From Helianthus annuus (Eukaryota; Streptophyta; Magnoliopsida; Asterales; Asteraceae): a stretch of 64,000 nt of DNA. This document shows positions 24,828 to 34,770 of the stretch, piece by piece. A program made the translations under genes and the position numbers. The DNA is taken from contig NC_035443.2 in NCBI RefSeq assembly GCF_002127325.2, forward strand, positions 28,797,838-28,861,837. Reading direction: 5' to 3'. Every line of letters begins with the position of its first letter. Position 1 is the stretch's first letter. The notes under the pieces were generated by a model. That model saw only the letters and a program-made list of their open reading frames with translations, ran no database searches and was not told the DNA's origin.

Positions 24828-25046
24828 CGATCAGTTAGATATATATATATATATATATACACACACACTTGATGCAGAATGAAAGCAGAAAAGATAAAAG
24901 AGAAACTATCTTGAATACTTGATATAAAACAGAAAAACTGATCAGTTAGATATATATATATATATATATATATATACACTTGATGCAGAATGAAAGCAGA
25001 AAAGATAAAAGAGAAACTATCTTGAATACTTGATATAAAACAGAAT
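24828..25046. repeat. Tandem duplication inside kinase intron 3
   Basis: A unit of about 110 bp, starting ATCAGTTAGATATATAT and containing CTTGATGCAGAATGAAAGC and ending near ATATAAAACAGAA, occurs twice (about 24828-24938 and 24941-25046). Each copy carries its own short AT run of different length. Confidence 0.85.
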
Positions 25047-25647
25047 TTATAAAACATTAGATAACAGGTTTTTTTAATTATTAACGCCAAATTTGACGTG
25101 TTTCCGAAATTACAAACTATGTAATAATTATTTTAATAAAGACAATAGATACATGTGTAAATTAATGCAGTCAAGGATTTAGACGAAATATGAGACAATT
25201 GAAAATAGCTTAAAACTACCCAAACTCTTTCTGTGCTGATATCTAAGTCCTAAATGAAGGATCTCAAGTGTTAACAGTTGGAAACTTAAGCTACAAATCA
25301 TATTGAAGGGAACGGAGTCATAGAATACCTTGTATACCGGTCCAAAACCGCCCTCTCCAAGTTTGTTGGTGATTGAAAAGTTGTTGGTAGCTTTAAGTAT
25401 TGTGGACAAGCCAAATAGTGGTAGCTCTAGATCTTCATCGACACTACTATTTACAAGTTCATGTCCGGACTTGTTTCCGGATGTCCCTGTGAAGGGGATA
25501 ACCACAAATTTTAAATAATATTATTTTAGTAAAGCGCGATTCATAAGTAGAAAAGTATGGTGCTTCTTCATATAAAAACGATAAAACATTAATAGACAAA
25601 TATTTAGTATTAAAAATTCATACCTTGTTGCTGGTGCTTCTTCCTAT

Positions 25648-26014
25648 TGTTGGAAATTCTGATCAAGATTAACTTGATCATATGAACTTCCATGTGCAGC
25701 GGATACATGGTTTAGAGTTGTAGACATTGTTAATGCAGAAAAAAAATTATGGATCGAAAGAAAGGCTAACAGGGGGTGGACAATTTGTGTAATAGAAATT
25801 GTCTTGATGCCGACAACATTTGCCGGCAAATGACTTAAATACTGCAGGTTATGGCGGTTGTTATGGCGGGTAACTGCTATGCAGTTATTTGAAATCCGGT
25901 TTCCCGCTAAATACCCGCTTATTACATATACCTTACTTATCATATCTAATATGTCACTAATCGTTAATTACATAGTAAAAACAAATAAGCATAATTAAGT
26001 TTATATTTCTAACA
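25648..26014 (-). repeat. ARID element LTR (3' LTR in element orientation)
   Basis: It is 367 bp, TGTTGG...CTAACA, next to the purine tract. It reads GTAGACATTG near 25708 where the partner reads GTAGAAATTG; this is the only difference seen. Confidence 0.95.
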
Positions 26015-26021
26015 TAACCCC

Positions 26022-26906
26022 CTAAACTTGGTTATGCTTATGAGCTTGTTTGATCACACTTCGGTTTGCTTCTTCAACGGCCCATCTTGCTTGATTAAAG
26101 TCGAATTTCTTTCGTTTCTTCATTTGATTCCAGTTGTCGTCCCTCACACCTGCATAAAATGCTACTTGATTTGGTTCCATTTCTTCGTGCACATCAACAG
26201 CAGCACCCTGTCGGCCGCTTCCCAGGCTGTTTGTCTTCTTGAGATCCTCTCTTGAGACTTCATCCTCTTCACTTATAATCCTTTTATCATGCACTCTCTG
26301 CTGAACCTTCTTGAATTTGTAGTAATACTCGAGGGTGTCTAGGTACATAGCATAAACTATACGAATGAAATCACCATCTTTGTATTCAAATCCCATATCT
26401 TTAGCGATGATTGGCCATAAATTTTCTGTTGTTATTTCACGGTATCCTCCATCCTTATCAACCAACGTATACAGATCCATTAGATCTATCTTGTGATTGT
26501 CTTTGGTGTAAGGAGGGAACGGTCTATGAGTAATTCCCAAGTATTCCGTTAAAAACCATTTAACCATTTCTTCGAACTTCTTACTTAGTTCATATTTGTA
26601 CTTGAAAACGTATTCGCGATCGTCTAACATACTTATCACAGCCTTACAATCATTAAATTCATGAAACTCCAATGATTTTAGGATCATTAGATTCCAATCG
26701 ATCTCGGTTTCATCCGAAACATTGAGGGTTTCGAAATATGAATTCAAATAATCGTTTTTGAATTCATCATCTATCCCACACATGTTTTGCAACCTTTCTT
26801 TTTCCTTTATCCCCAACTCTTCCTCTTTTGTTAACCCCGATACTTCATTTTTTGTGTTCATCACCGGCCGGAGATGAGAACATTGGGAATATTTTGCAAG
26901 AATCAC
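26022..26906 (-). CDS. ARID-domain ORF2 of the non-autonomous LTR element
   Basis: The frame is open from 26906 to TAG 26022-26024. The first ATG inside it (GTG ATG AAC ACA) is near 26861. The ARID domain lies at about 26590-26310: it contains the signature DLMDLYTLVDKDGGY followed by WPIIAKDMGF and ends near YLDTLEYYYKF. ARID domains bind DNA, often AT-rich. The C-terminal 90 residues are charged and include KKRKKFDFNQARWAVEEA. The frame overlaps ORF1 by 62 nt in the -1 frame, and an A6 run lies directly before ORF1's stop, so a fusion by -1 frameshifting is possible. A separate start at the internal ATG is the alternative. I infer a nuclear or DNA-associated role; what it does for the element is unknown. 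Confidence 0.8.
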   Translation of the reverse strand: MILAKYSQCSHLRPVMNTKNEVSGLTKEEELGIKEKERLQNMCGIDDEFKNDYLNSYFETLNVSDETEIDWNLMILKSLEFHEFNDCKAVISMLDDREYVFKYKYELSKKFEEMVKWFLTEYLGITHRPFPPYTKDNHKIDLMDLYTLVDKDGGYREITTENLWPIIAKDMGFEYKDGDFIRIVYAMYLDTLEYYYKFKKVQQRVHDKRIISEEDEVSREDLKKTNSLGSGRQGAAVDVHEEMEPNQVAFYAGVRDDNWNQMKKRKKFDFNQARWAVEEANRSVIKQAHKHNQV

Positions 26907-27429
26907 CGGTTCTCCGGACGGTAAAACCTTGTAACGTTAATTGTTCTAAACTTAGAACATTCCGGTTTATGTCCGGTGAATAGAAAACGCTTGGAACATT
27001 TAGTGTTTCATTTCCCATTTTTACTTCGGCTATCCCCACTCCTCGGATGAATAGGAAATTATTCATTCCGGATCGAGTTTCTACCCCCATGATGTGTTTC
27101 ACTCTTTTAAAGACATTTAGATTGTTCACAAAATGGTGACAAAACGTTGGATTCACATACCAGATATCGTTCCATTGCCCTCCGTCGGTACCCGTGACTA
27201 TCATTTCTTCTCGGCAATGAACTTCTTCTCTTTGCGTTCTAATACCATTATTGATTGCTTGCCGTATAAGTTGAGATTCCTCATCGTTTTCTTTAGATTT
27301 ACAAGTGTAAATCTGATGGCCGGGCAAGTGACAATAATAACACAGCCTTTCTCTTCGTGATCGTCGTTTTCGTTCATTCTTTTCATCTATGCAGTGTTGG
27401 CAAGGCATTTCGGTGTTGGTCGGTTTCAT
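26845..27429 (-). CDS. CCHC zinc knuckle and inactive protease-like ORF1 of the non-autonomous LTR element
   Basis: The first ATG after the primer site (27429) begins MKPTNTEMPC, and the stop TGA is at 26847-26845, giving about 194 residues. A basic run and a retroviral-type knuckle CYYCHLPGHQIYTC lie near residues 30-45. The following region has the copia protease and GAG-pre-integrase pattern: WYVNPTFCHHFVNN, then VPSVFYSPDINRNVLSLEQL and GDSCKIF. In copia proteases the first motif carries Asp-(Ser/Thr)-Gly; here it reads Asn-Pro-Thr, so the catalytic Asp is absent. The ORF is intact, which suggests the loss is not simple decay. An upstream extension into the LTR is open but lacks support. 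Confidence 0.75.
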   Translation of the reverse strand: MKPTNTEMPCQHCIDEKNERKRRSRRERLCYYCHLPGHQIYTCKSKENDEESQLIRQAINNGIRTQREEVHCREEMIVTGTDGGQWNDIWYVNPTFCHHFVNNLNVFKRVKHIMGVETRSGMNNFLFIRGVGIAEVKMGNETLNVPSVFYSPDINRNVLSLEQLTLQGFTVRRTGDSCKIFPMFSSPAGDEHKK

Positions 27430-27452
27430 TTCTGCATCTTGTCTTTTCGTGG

Positions 27453-27465
27453 CTCTGATACCACT
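27453..27465 (-). promoter_or_regulatory. tRNA-Met primer binding site of the ARID element
   Basis: On the minus strand it reads TGGTATCAGAGCC, one base from the LTR edge at 27467. This fixes the element's orientation. Confidence 0.9.
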
Positions 27466-27466
27466 A

Positions 27467-27833
27467 TGTTGGAAATTCTGATCAAGATTAACTTGATCAT
27501 ATGAACTTCCATGTGCAGCGGATACATGGTTTAGAGTTGTAGAAATTGTTAATGCAGAAAAAAAATTATGGATCGAAAGAAAGGCTAACAGGGGGTGGAC
27601 AATTTGTGTAATAGAAATTGTCTTGATGCCGACAACATTTGCCGGCAAATGACTTAAATACTGCAGGTTATGGCGGTTGTTATGGCGGGTAACTGCTATG
27701 CAGTTATTTGAAATCCGGTTTCCCGCTAAATACCCGCTTATTACATATACCTTACTTATCATATCTAATATGTCACTAATCGTTAATTACATAGTAAAAA
27801 CAAATAAGCATAATTAAGTTTATATTTCTAACA
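27467..27833 (-). repeat. ARID element LTR (5' LTR in element orientation)
   Basis: It is 367 bp and adjoins the primer site. Near-identity to its partner supports very recent insertion. Confidence 0.95.
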
Positions 27834-29594
27834 CCTATAACGACAAAATAAGCATATTATAACTAGTATAACCGAAACTACAAATGCCATGGGGATAATA
27901 ACTCGTAGTCTTCTCCCTGCACTTGAGCTTCTACTGTTTTCTATTGAGTCTGTGTCGAAGAATAATGTCTTAATTAAGTAATTAATTAGTAATTAATATA
28001 AAACTATTTTGGAATTACCTAACTCAGATGCTGACAATCGTATATAAAGAGTGTCCCCATTTGTAGAGAACGATCTGATATCCATAAGGTCACCGAACCA
28101 TAGCAAGCAACCACTTCCAGACCCAGATCTATTCGAATTTGTGTAAGCAGTACACGAACAATTGCTTTTACACATCTCCTCACATTCGACAAGGGTCATG
28201 GCCTGGTTATACCATGACCCCTGAGTGTCTGGTAACTTCAGATTTGTATATTTGTTGAACCCTTCCCCAGGGTCACAATTCAAAGGGATGGTATGTCGAC
28301 ACCCCTTTGACCATTCTGTATCTGTAACCTGATCAGGAGATGTGGGTTCAAAGCCCTTCAAACACATACAAACCGGAGAACTTTCAATGTTGCAGCTCCC
28401 AAATGGCCCACACACCTTATAATTATCACAGCGATCAATTTGTGGAGTCGTGTAAAGGCTCCATTCTTGTTGGTTATCACTCCATTTTAAGATCTCTAAA
28501 TGACCATTCGATTGTAATACTATCCTAATCATAACTGAAGACGTGAGGATATATTGGTAGTAAATTTCTCTATGGTCAAGAACAAAGGTGAAGTTGTATA
28601 ACGGGTTCAGTATCAAATTAGGAGTTCCAGAAAACCTCAGACCGTTCCATGGACCTCCCCTAAACATTATTTTTCCCCCTCTGGTTAAGATCATCTGAGG
28701 GTAACCTCTGGTATCAATCCAATTTGAAAACTCACCCGAAGCAGGATCATTTTCAGATTTCCATGAGGTGAAATTTCTTTCAATCCCCGTAACCAAATTC
28801 CTGCCCAGCTTCATTCCGGGAAGGAAAGTGTCTGTTATAAAGTCGAAACTTTGCCATATGGGATCTTCTTGATTAATGGCGCCACCATCATTGTAAATTA
28901 TAAAGTTCCCTGTATCTAAAAGCTGACCAATCGGATTCCTCACTGGCGTGACTGACGAGTTCACCGATGACCATATGACGTCGCCCGTGGTGGCATTTCT
29001 GAGAATTAAAACTCCCTGATGGGTGAGAGTTAGCTCGCTGGAGGTGTCGCTGAGTGGTGTGTTTCGGTTGGCTACCCATACAACGGTTCCTTTTGATATT
29101 TTGTACCAGATTCCAACATAATGGTTTGTGGAGTTAGGGGGGCTAAAGAAACCAAGTTCGAAGGTTTCTTGTGGTGAAATGATTGTTTCGTTATATCTAA
29201 CGATTTGGTTTGCGGATATGGTGTCTGCAGCAAAGCTGCAAGTTACTGATGTATAAAATATAAGGAAGCTAAAGATCAACTTGGTCTTGATCATCCTTCT
29301 TTCTTCCATTTGTTCAATAACGTATCACTAACACATTTACGATTTTGAAATATAACATTTTGATATTAAAACCAGGGTCCAGGAAATTAAATGCCTATTT
29401 GTGCAAGTGGCATCCGCATTTGATACCTGAAAGGTGGTCCTCTACATGTACGCCTATATCTTCTATTATTCTTGCTATCAATGCATCTTATTTTTTTGAA
29501 AGTTAGCCTTTATTCACACACCAACCAACAACAAAAGATGCAAACCAAATACACAGAAGAAAAAAGAAAGACAACCCAACCAAATACAAGCTAA

Positions 29595-30098
29595 TTACAT
29601 AAAATGAAATTGGACCCACTGCTCCCACTCGATATCCAGTTTGGATCTGTTTTTAATCCATAGGAAACCCGTGGTACGCAGATCATCCAGAATGCTACCA
29701 ATGTTCACCCTCGCTGACTTAAACACGACCTCATTCCTATGCTTCCAAATGAGCCAACACCCGATCTTGACTACACATTGCACCAGCTTCTGTTTCACTT
29801 GCCCATTCCGTATGCAATTATGCATACCAAGAACATCATCTGTAGAGAACAGAAGTGCGGGAGATAGACCACACCATGCAGAAATATTCTGCCATACAGT
29901 CGATGATACAAAGCATGAGGAGAACAAATGATCAATTGACTCATCGACTTCGCAACACAACGGACAAACAGAGGATGAAATATTAATGCCACGCCTCACG
30001 AGAGCCATCCGAGTAGGAAGCCTATCCAGGGTCAATCTCCAACACAAGATATTTACCTTTTTTTGGCAGCCAAGAGCACCATCCAGCTTTGCATCCAT
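29595..30098 (-). pseudogene. LINE reverse-transcriptase zinc-binding (zf-RVT) C-terminal region
   Basis: This 167-residue frame has the plant LINE zf-RVT pattern: LCWRLTLDRLPTRMALVRRGI, then CPLCCEVDESIDHLFSSC and a WLIWKHRNEVVF motif. In LINEs this region follows RT and is thought to help bind the RNA template. The upstream frame is broken by several shifts between 30098 and 31102, so no full protein can be made. Confidence 0.85.
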
Positions 30099-30163
30099 CC
30101 TTCGTTGAAGCTGGTTGTGCCATTAGCCCCCTTAGTGATTTCACCAAGAACCCTTCATCTATA

Positions 30164-31102
30164 TTAGGAACCCACTTCCATGTGATACTTCGTTGAAGTA
30201 TCACACAGGCCTACCCCATTGATTAGATTTTGGCAGTTATAAAATTCATCCATTTCAACTTGAGTTTGCGGTTGACGGCTCCAATCCCAGACATAACTCC
30301 TAACACCCCCATTGTTGACCAACCTTTGACTAATTAAGCATTGTTTGGATTTTCTAAACCAAAAAGAGCTGGGAAAAGGTCCTTTAAACAAGAGTTGTTT
30401 ATCCACGAGTCCAACCAAAAACAGATAGATTCACCGTTACCAACACTACCTTGAATTAAGCTCCTTATATGTATGTTTTGGATGCTTAGTTCACCTACCA
30501 CTTTATTTATGTTTTGCCAATAACCTGACCTACCTGTTTTAAGAGGCATGAACTCCCACCTTCGTGGTGGTGATTGATGAAGAGCAAGTATCACCCTTCA
30601 CCACAATCTCCTTTGCTCGGTCTTGTATCTCCATGCCCATTGGGTGAGAAGACTCCTATTAAAGTCCGAGAGGGATCCAAGACCCAAACTGCCTTCTTTA
30701 ATAGAAGCCATAATGTCTTTTCATTTTATCCATGCCATTTTGTGAATTTCATTTCTGCCAACCCAAAAGAAGTTACGCCTGATTTTTTTCCAATTTATAT
30801 ATCACCTTCATTGGAGCACGGAATAAAGAGAAGTAATAGTTTGGAAGACTATCCAACGCCAACTTAATGACTGTGACCCTTCCCCCGGCTGAGAGACTGG
30901 AGGCCTTCCACTTAGATAATCGATTTTCAAGTGTTTCAATTACCGGAGCCCAATTAGTGTATTTATTCATATTGGCACCCACTTTGAAACCAAGATATGT
31001 AAATGGGAAGGAACCATATTGAGAAGCCATAATGTTCGCTACCCTTTGAACTACTTCCAAAGTAACCCCTTCGCCAAACAGACATGATTTCCTCCTATTC
31101 AA
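30164..31102 (-). pseudogene. LINE RT C-terminal fragments (copy 1)
   Basis: Minus-strand frames 31102-30773, 30594-30334 and 30418-30164 together cover the RT distal part. They contain MNRRKSCLFGEGVTLE, WAPVIETLENRLSKWK and GNGESICFWLDSWI. They lie in different frames, so at least two frameshifts separate them. Confidence 0.75.
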
Positions 31103-31129
31103 TTTTAGAGAAGATACAATAGAAAAACA

Positions 31130-31543
31130 TGTTGGTGCAGTTTTTGTGTCTGATGCTATTGGAATAGATTAGATTTATTTTATGCTGATTATGTAATAGT
31201 TAGTGAAATGGTCAAATGAACGTGTACTCGTTTGAAGTGGTCAAACGAAAGGGTTATTCGTTTGACCGTGTGTGTTTGCAAGACAAGGGAGTGTGGCTAT
31301 AATACCAACCCTTAGTCATTTGCAACATGGAGAAGGTTTTAGACTTTGGGGGAGAGATCACCACTTGGTCACTCCCCAGATGTATACTCCTTTGGTATGG
31401 TTCGGCTAGCTTGTAATCGGGCCGGTTTGTAATGTTATGCTACCGAATTTATACAAGAAAGTTGTTTTATCCGTCTCTAATCTTCACGTCTTGAACATAA
31501 TCACACACTAATCACGGTTTCCGGTCCGATCCATGAACCTACA
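31130..31543 (+). repeat. 5' LTR of a truncated copia-type element
   Basis: The LTR starts TGTTGGTGCAGTTTTTG and ends ATGAACCTACA. It is directly followed by a tRNA-Met primer site (31546-31558), so it is a 5' LTR in plus orientation. No matching 3' LTR exists in the window. Confidence 0.8.
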
Positions 31544-32319
31544 ATTGGTATCAGAGCCATGGTACCCGACTTCGTGAATCTAACCACTTGCTAAGTCACA
31601 TGTGCTCTAGATCAGTGATTTTTGTGGTTTTTTGTTTGAGGTGTAAAAGTGGGTAAACATGAAGAAAACCCAGATTTGGACCCGAATGTATGGGTCTGAG
31701 ATGATACGGATCATACGAGAGGGTTGGGTTTTCTGTTTCACACCAGAAAATCAAGTTTTCATCATCATTTGAAGGTTTTTTGTCAGATCTGCAGAAGAAT
31801 AGTTCGTTGTGTTCTTGAGGAGTGTGGTGGCTACTTTAGAGAAACTAGGGTTCTTCAGATCTGATCCAAAAGTGAACCACAGAGAACCCACTGGTGAAAA
31901 ACCCCCCACGAAAAACCCCTGCTCCGAAGAACCCCTTTGCGAAGAGCCCCCTGCGAAAAACTCTCTTCACCGAAGAACCTCCTGTAGACGAAGAACATGC
32001 AAGTTAATACCATGAAATCAACGAAGAACCTTCTTCGTGGGTATGATGTTTCGTCAATAAGGGTCATCAAGAAGAACCTATTTGTTTGGACGAAGAATGT
32101 GCTTTGCGAAGAAGTCATCAAGAAGAACCTACCTTCTTCATGGGATTATGTCTTTCGAGGTGCAGTTCAAGCTGCACCTGCTTCTAGCAAGTTACTGAGA
32201 TTTACTCTTTGCCCAAGAAAATGTGATGGCGGCTGATTGTTTGTGCAGATAAGGTTTGGAATTAAAGATGGTAGAAGCAAATTGTGCTTGAAGTTAGAGG
32301 ATTACGACTGCTGATGTTG

Positions 32320-32375
<56 letters not shown>

Positions 32376-32870
32376 GGAAGGTTGTTGGCAGCTGACTTTG
32401 GGTGAACAGCTAGGGTTAGGATGGTGCATGGGGGTTGTTAAAATGTTAGCCCCACTGATGGATTATTTTTTCAATCAATAGTGATGGATTATTTCTTCTG
32501 GTTTGTTTTAATTGGGCCAATTCAAGTATGGATATAGCCATATAAGGTGGGCCATGATGTTTTAGATAATTTCCATCACTTGGAAGTGGGCACCGAAACG
32601 AATTCAAGTATAAGGTCAACGTAAAACTTTCAGAGTCAAAGAAGAACTAATTGATTTGTTTTATTCTACTTGGGTTCTTCGTTCAGTTCATAAATTCAAT
32701 CTACTTAGGCCAAATTTCTTTATCACTCACGAAATATTAGTGGACCTACAAGTGGGCCTTTTACTTGATATAGTGGGCCTCTTATCTCTCACATTTTGGG
32801 CTAGGATATATCATTCATCTCCTTTGGGGTTGGGTGTTCATGAAGCTTATTTGAATTAAGCTTTAACGTC
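31544..32870 (+). mobile_element. Primer site and leader of the truncated copia-type element
   Basis: TGGTATCAGAGCC lies at 31546-31558. The following 1.3 kb has no convincing ORF. It includes a GAAGAACC-rich stretch (31880-32130) and a pure (AG)n microsatellite at 32326-32367. The right edge, where LINE copy 2 resumes near 32871, has no LTR and no target duplication, so the element is truncated by deletion or recombination. Confidence 0.6.
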
Positions 32871-34770
32871 AAATTCATACGGGTCTGGGAGCTATAAACT
32901 TCATCCATTTCAACTTGAGTTTGCAGTTGACGGCTCCAATCCCAGACATAACTCCTAGCACCCCCATTGTTGATCACCAACCTTTGGCTAATTAAGCGTT
33001 GTTTGGATTTTATAAACCAAAAAGAGCTGGGAAAAAGGTCCTTTAAACAAGAGTTGTTTATCCACGAGTCCAACCAAAAACGGATAGATTCACTGTTACG
33101 AACACTACCTTGAATCAAGCTCCTTATATGTATGTTTTGGCAGTTGACATACCACTTTATTTATTTTTCGCCAATAGCCTGACCTACCTGTTTTCAGAGG
33201 CATGAACTCCCACCTTAGTAGTGATTGATTAAGAGCAAGAATCACCCTTCGCCACAATCTCCTTTGCCCGGTCTTGTATTTCCATACCCATTTGGTGAGA
33301 AGACTCCTATTAAAGTCCAAGAGCGATCCAAGACCCAAACTGCCTTCTTTAATAGAAGCCATATTGTCTTTCCATTTTACCAACCCAAAAGAAGTTGCGC
33401 TGATTTTTTCCAGTTTATCTATCACCTTCATTGGAGCATGGAATAAAGAAAAGTAATAGGTTGGAAGATGGCGAAAGTCCAGTAGCTAAAAGCATCACTA
33501 GCTTACGCTCTGACCCGAGTAGCATGGGGCACGTGGAATCCCGTGTGAATCAGCAAGGACCACCTTGCAAGGCTAAATACTCTTGGGTGATCGATAGCGA
33601 AGTAGTACCGTGAGGGAATGGTGAAAAGAACCCCCATCGGGGAGTGAAATAGAACATGAAACCGTAAGCTCTCAAAAAGTAATAGGTTGGAAGACTATCC
33701 AAAATGAGTGTGACTCTTCCCCCGGCTAGGCGGTTGGAGGCCTTCCACTTAGATAATCGATTTTCAAGTGTTTCAATTACCGGAGCCCAATTAGTATATT
33801 TATTCATATTGGCACCCACTTTGATACCAAGATATATAAATGGGAAGGAACCATATTGACAAGCCATAATGTACGCTACCCTCTGAACTTCTTCCAAAGT
33901 AACCCCTTCGCCATACATACATGATTTCCTGCTATTCAATTTTAGACCAGATACAATAGAAAAACACCGCATCAAACGCCTTAAATTTAAGGCATTATGG
34001 TTTGACTATTCACCCACCAAAAGCACGTCATCCACGAAGATTAGATGGGATATGGTAGGACCGTTATTTGGAATTGACACCCCATGTAAGAATCCTAACT
34101 CTACAACACTATTAACAAAAGAAGAAAACCTTTCCATTGCTAGTATAAAGAGGAATGGAGAAAGGGGATCGCCCTACCTAACACCACGCTCAAAATTAAA
34201 TTCTTCGGTGGGAGACCAGCTTACCAAAACCGAGGAACTTGATGAAGACAAATTGCCTTTAATCCAAAGCCTCCATTTATTTGGGAAATTCATTTGATTT
34301 AACACCGAGTCTTTAAACCCTGAAGACATGGAATCAAAAGCCGTATTGAAGTCCACTTTGAACAATAATACTTTTGACTTCCTTTGCTTTGCACATGAAC
34401 GAATCTCATAAATGATCATCGAGCCATCAAGTATGTTACGGTCGGCAAGGAAAGCCCGATTGTTCTTCCGATACCACCGACTTTATTACGCTTTTTAGGC
34501 GATTTGCTAACACCTTTGATATTACCTTATTAATCCAACCAATCAAACTTATCGGCTGAAATTTGTTAAGATTTGTAGCAGAGGAGGATTTCAGTATTAG
34601 TGTAATAGAAGATGAAGAACAACCATGCCTAATCACTCCTGTTTCATGAAAGTGGTGCAACACCCTAATAAAGTCTTCACCTAGCTCATCCTAGAAATGC
34701 TTTATGAATTTGAAATTGAAACCGTCTGGGCCAAGGGCTTTATCATCCCCACAATCCCAAACAGCCTTGC
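32871..34770 (-). mobile_element. LINE copy 2, RT region and part of the 3' end
   Basis: The minus-strand content runs from KAVWDCGDDKALGPDGFNF at the right edge (34770), through PISLIGWINKVISKVLANRL (about 34570), FKVDFNTAFDS (about 34350) and the catalytic FVDD (about 34015-34045), to GSFPFIYLGIKVGA (about 33840) and CFWLDSWI-like text (about 33070). These are the standard RT blocks of plant L1-type LINEs. Frames are broken repeatedly, and a plastid fragment interrupts it at 33469-33674. The copy continues at 62468 beyond the copia insertion. Confidence 0.88.
33469..33674 (+). pseudogene. Plastid-derived fragment of 23S rRNA (NUPT) inside LINE copy 2
   Basis: The text includes TAGCATGGGGCACGTGGAAT, CAAGGACCACCTTGCAAGGC, AGTAGTACCGTGAGGGAA and CCCCATCGGGGAGTGAAATA, which I recognise from the 5' third of plastid 23S rRNA. 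It is flanked by a 20-bp direct repeat of LINE sequence (33449-33468 and 33675-33694, AAAAGTAATAGGTTGGAAGA). Several differences from the plastid sequence as I remember it are C-to-T or G-to-A. At about 206 bp it is a fragment, not a functional rRNA gene. Confidence 0.88.

Larger units (their letters stand above)
25643..27838 (-). mobile_element. Non-autonomous LTR retrotransposon encoding CCHC, protease-like and ARID domains
   Basis: Two 367-bp LTRs (25648-26014 and 27467-27833) start TGTTGGAAATT and end TTTCTAACA. They differ at a single position by eye. The direct repeat CCTAT flanks the element at 25643-25647 and 27834-27838. The primer site TGGTATCAGAGCC lies on the minus strand at about 27453-27465, and a purine tract with TTTAGGGGGTTA at 26015-26026. 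The internal 1.45 kb encodes two intact overlapping ORFs but no reverse transcriptase, RNase H or integrase, so it must rely on another element. It sits in the transmembrane exon of the receptor kinase in the same orientation. The near-identical LTRs make it the youngest dated insertion in the window. Confidence 0.95.
23223..29309 (-). pseudogene. G-type lectin S-receptor-like serine/threonine protein kinase, disrupted by an LTR element
   Basis: There are seven exons on the minus strand: 29309-28019, 27949-25624 (containing the insertion), 25486-25329, 24575-24365, 24282-24045, 23972-23822 and 23528-23223. All have GT/AG boundaries and compatible phases. The protein is a single-pass membrane receptor kinase with a signal peptide (MIKTKLIFSFLIFYTSVTC), a B-lectin domain with VVWVANRNTPL, an S-locus glycoprotein domain, an EGF-like cysteine cluster and a PAN domain (CEEMCKSNCSCTAY). 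A transmembrane helix is in exon 2. The kinase has [23 protein letters not shown] and APEY. Every kinase landmark is present and I see no stop or frameshift. The only clear lesion is the 2.2-kb element in exon 2, just after the helix. Without it, exon 2 would be 135 nt. The family senses extracellular cues in development and immunity; this gene's ligand is unknown. Confidence 0.92.
29491..31129 (-). mobile_element. LINE (non-LTR retrotransposon) copy 1, 3' part
   Basis: Read on the minus strand it carries the end of the RT thumb region (GSFPFTYLGFKVGA near 31000, RLSKWKASSLSAGGR near 30890), an intermediate region (CFWLDSWINNSCLKDLFP near 30400) and the RVT zinc-binding domain. A short T run on the plus strand at 29491-29497 may be the element's poly(A) tail. 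The copy ends abruptly at 31129 against a copia LTR. It overlaps in content with LINE copy 2 (30240-31129 corresponds to about 32880-33970), so the two are separate copies or a duplication. It lies about 180 bp upstream of the kinase start codon. Confidence 0.85.

Noticed and set aside
25644..25943. 99-codon minus-strand ORF at the left LTR of the ARID element, repeated at the right LTR as an extension of ORF1
   Set aside because: The same peptide occurs in both LTRs and crosses the primer site region only by being open. Translation is more likely from the first ATG after the primer site.
33469..33674. Functional rRNA gene
   Set aside because: Only about 206 bp of plastid 23S rRNA, with substitutions and LINE sequence on both sides.
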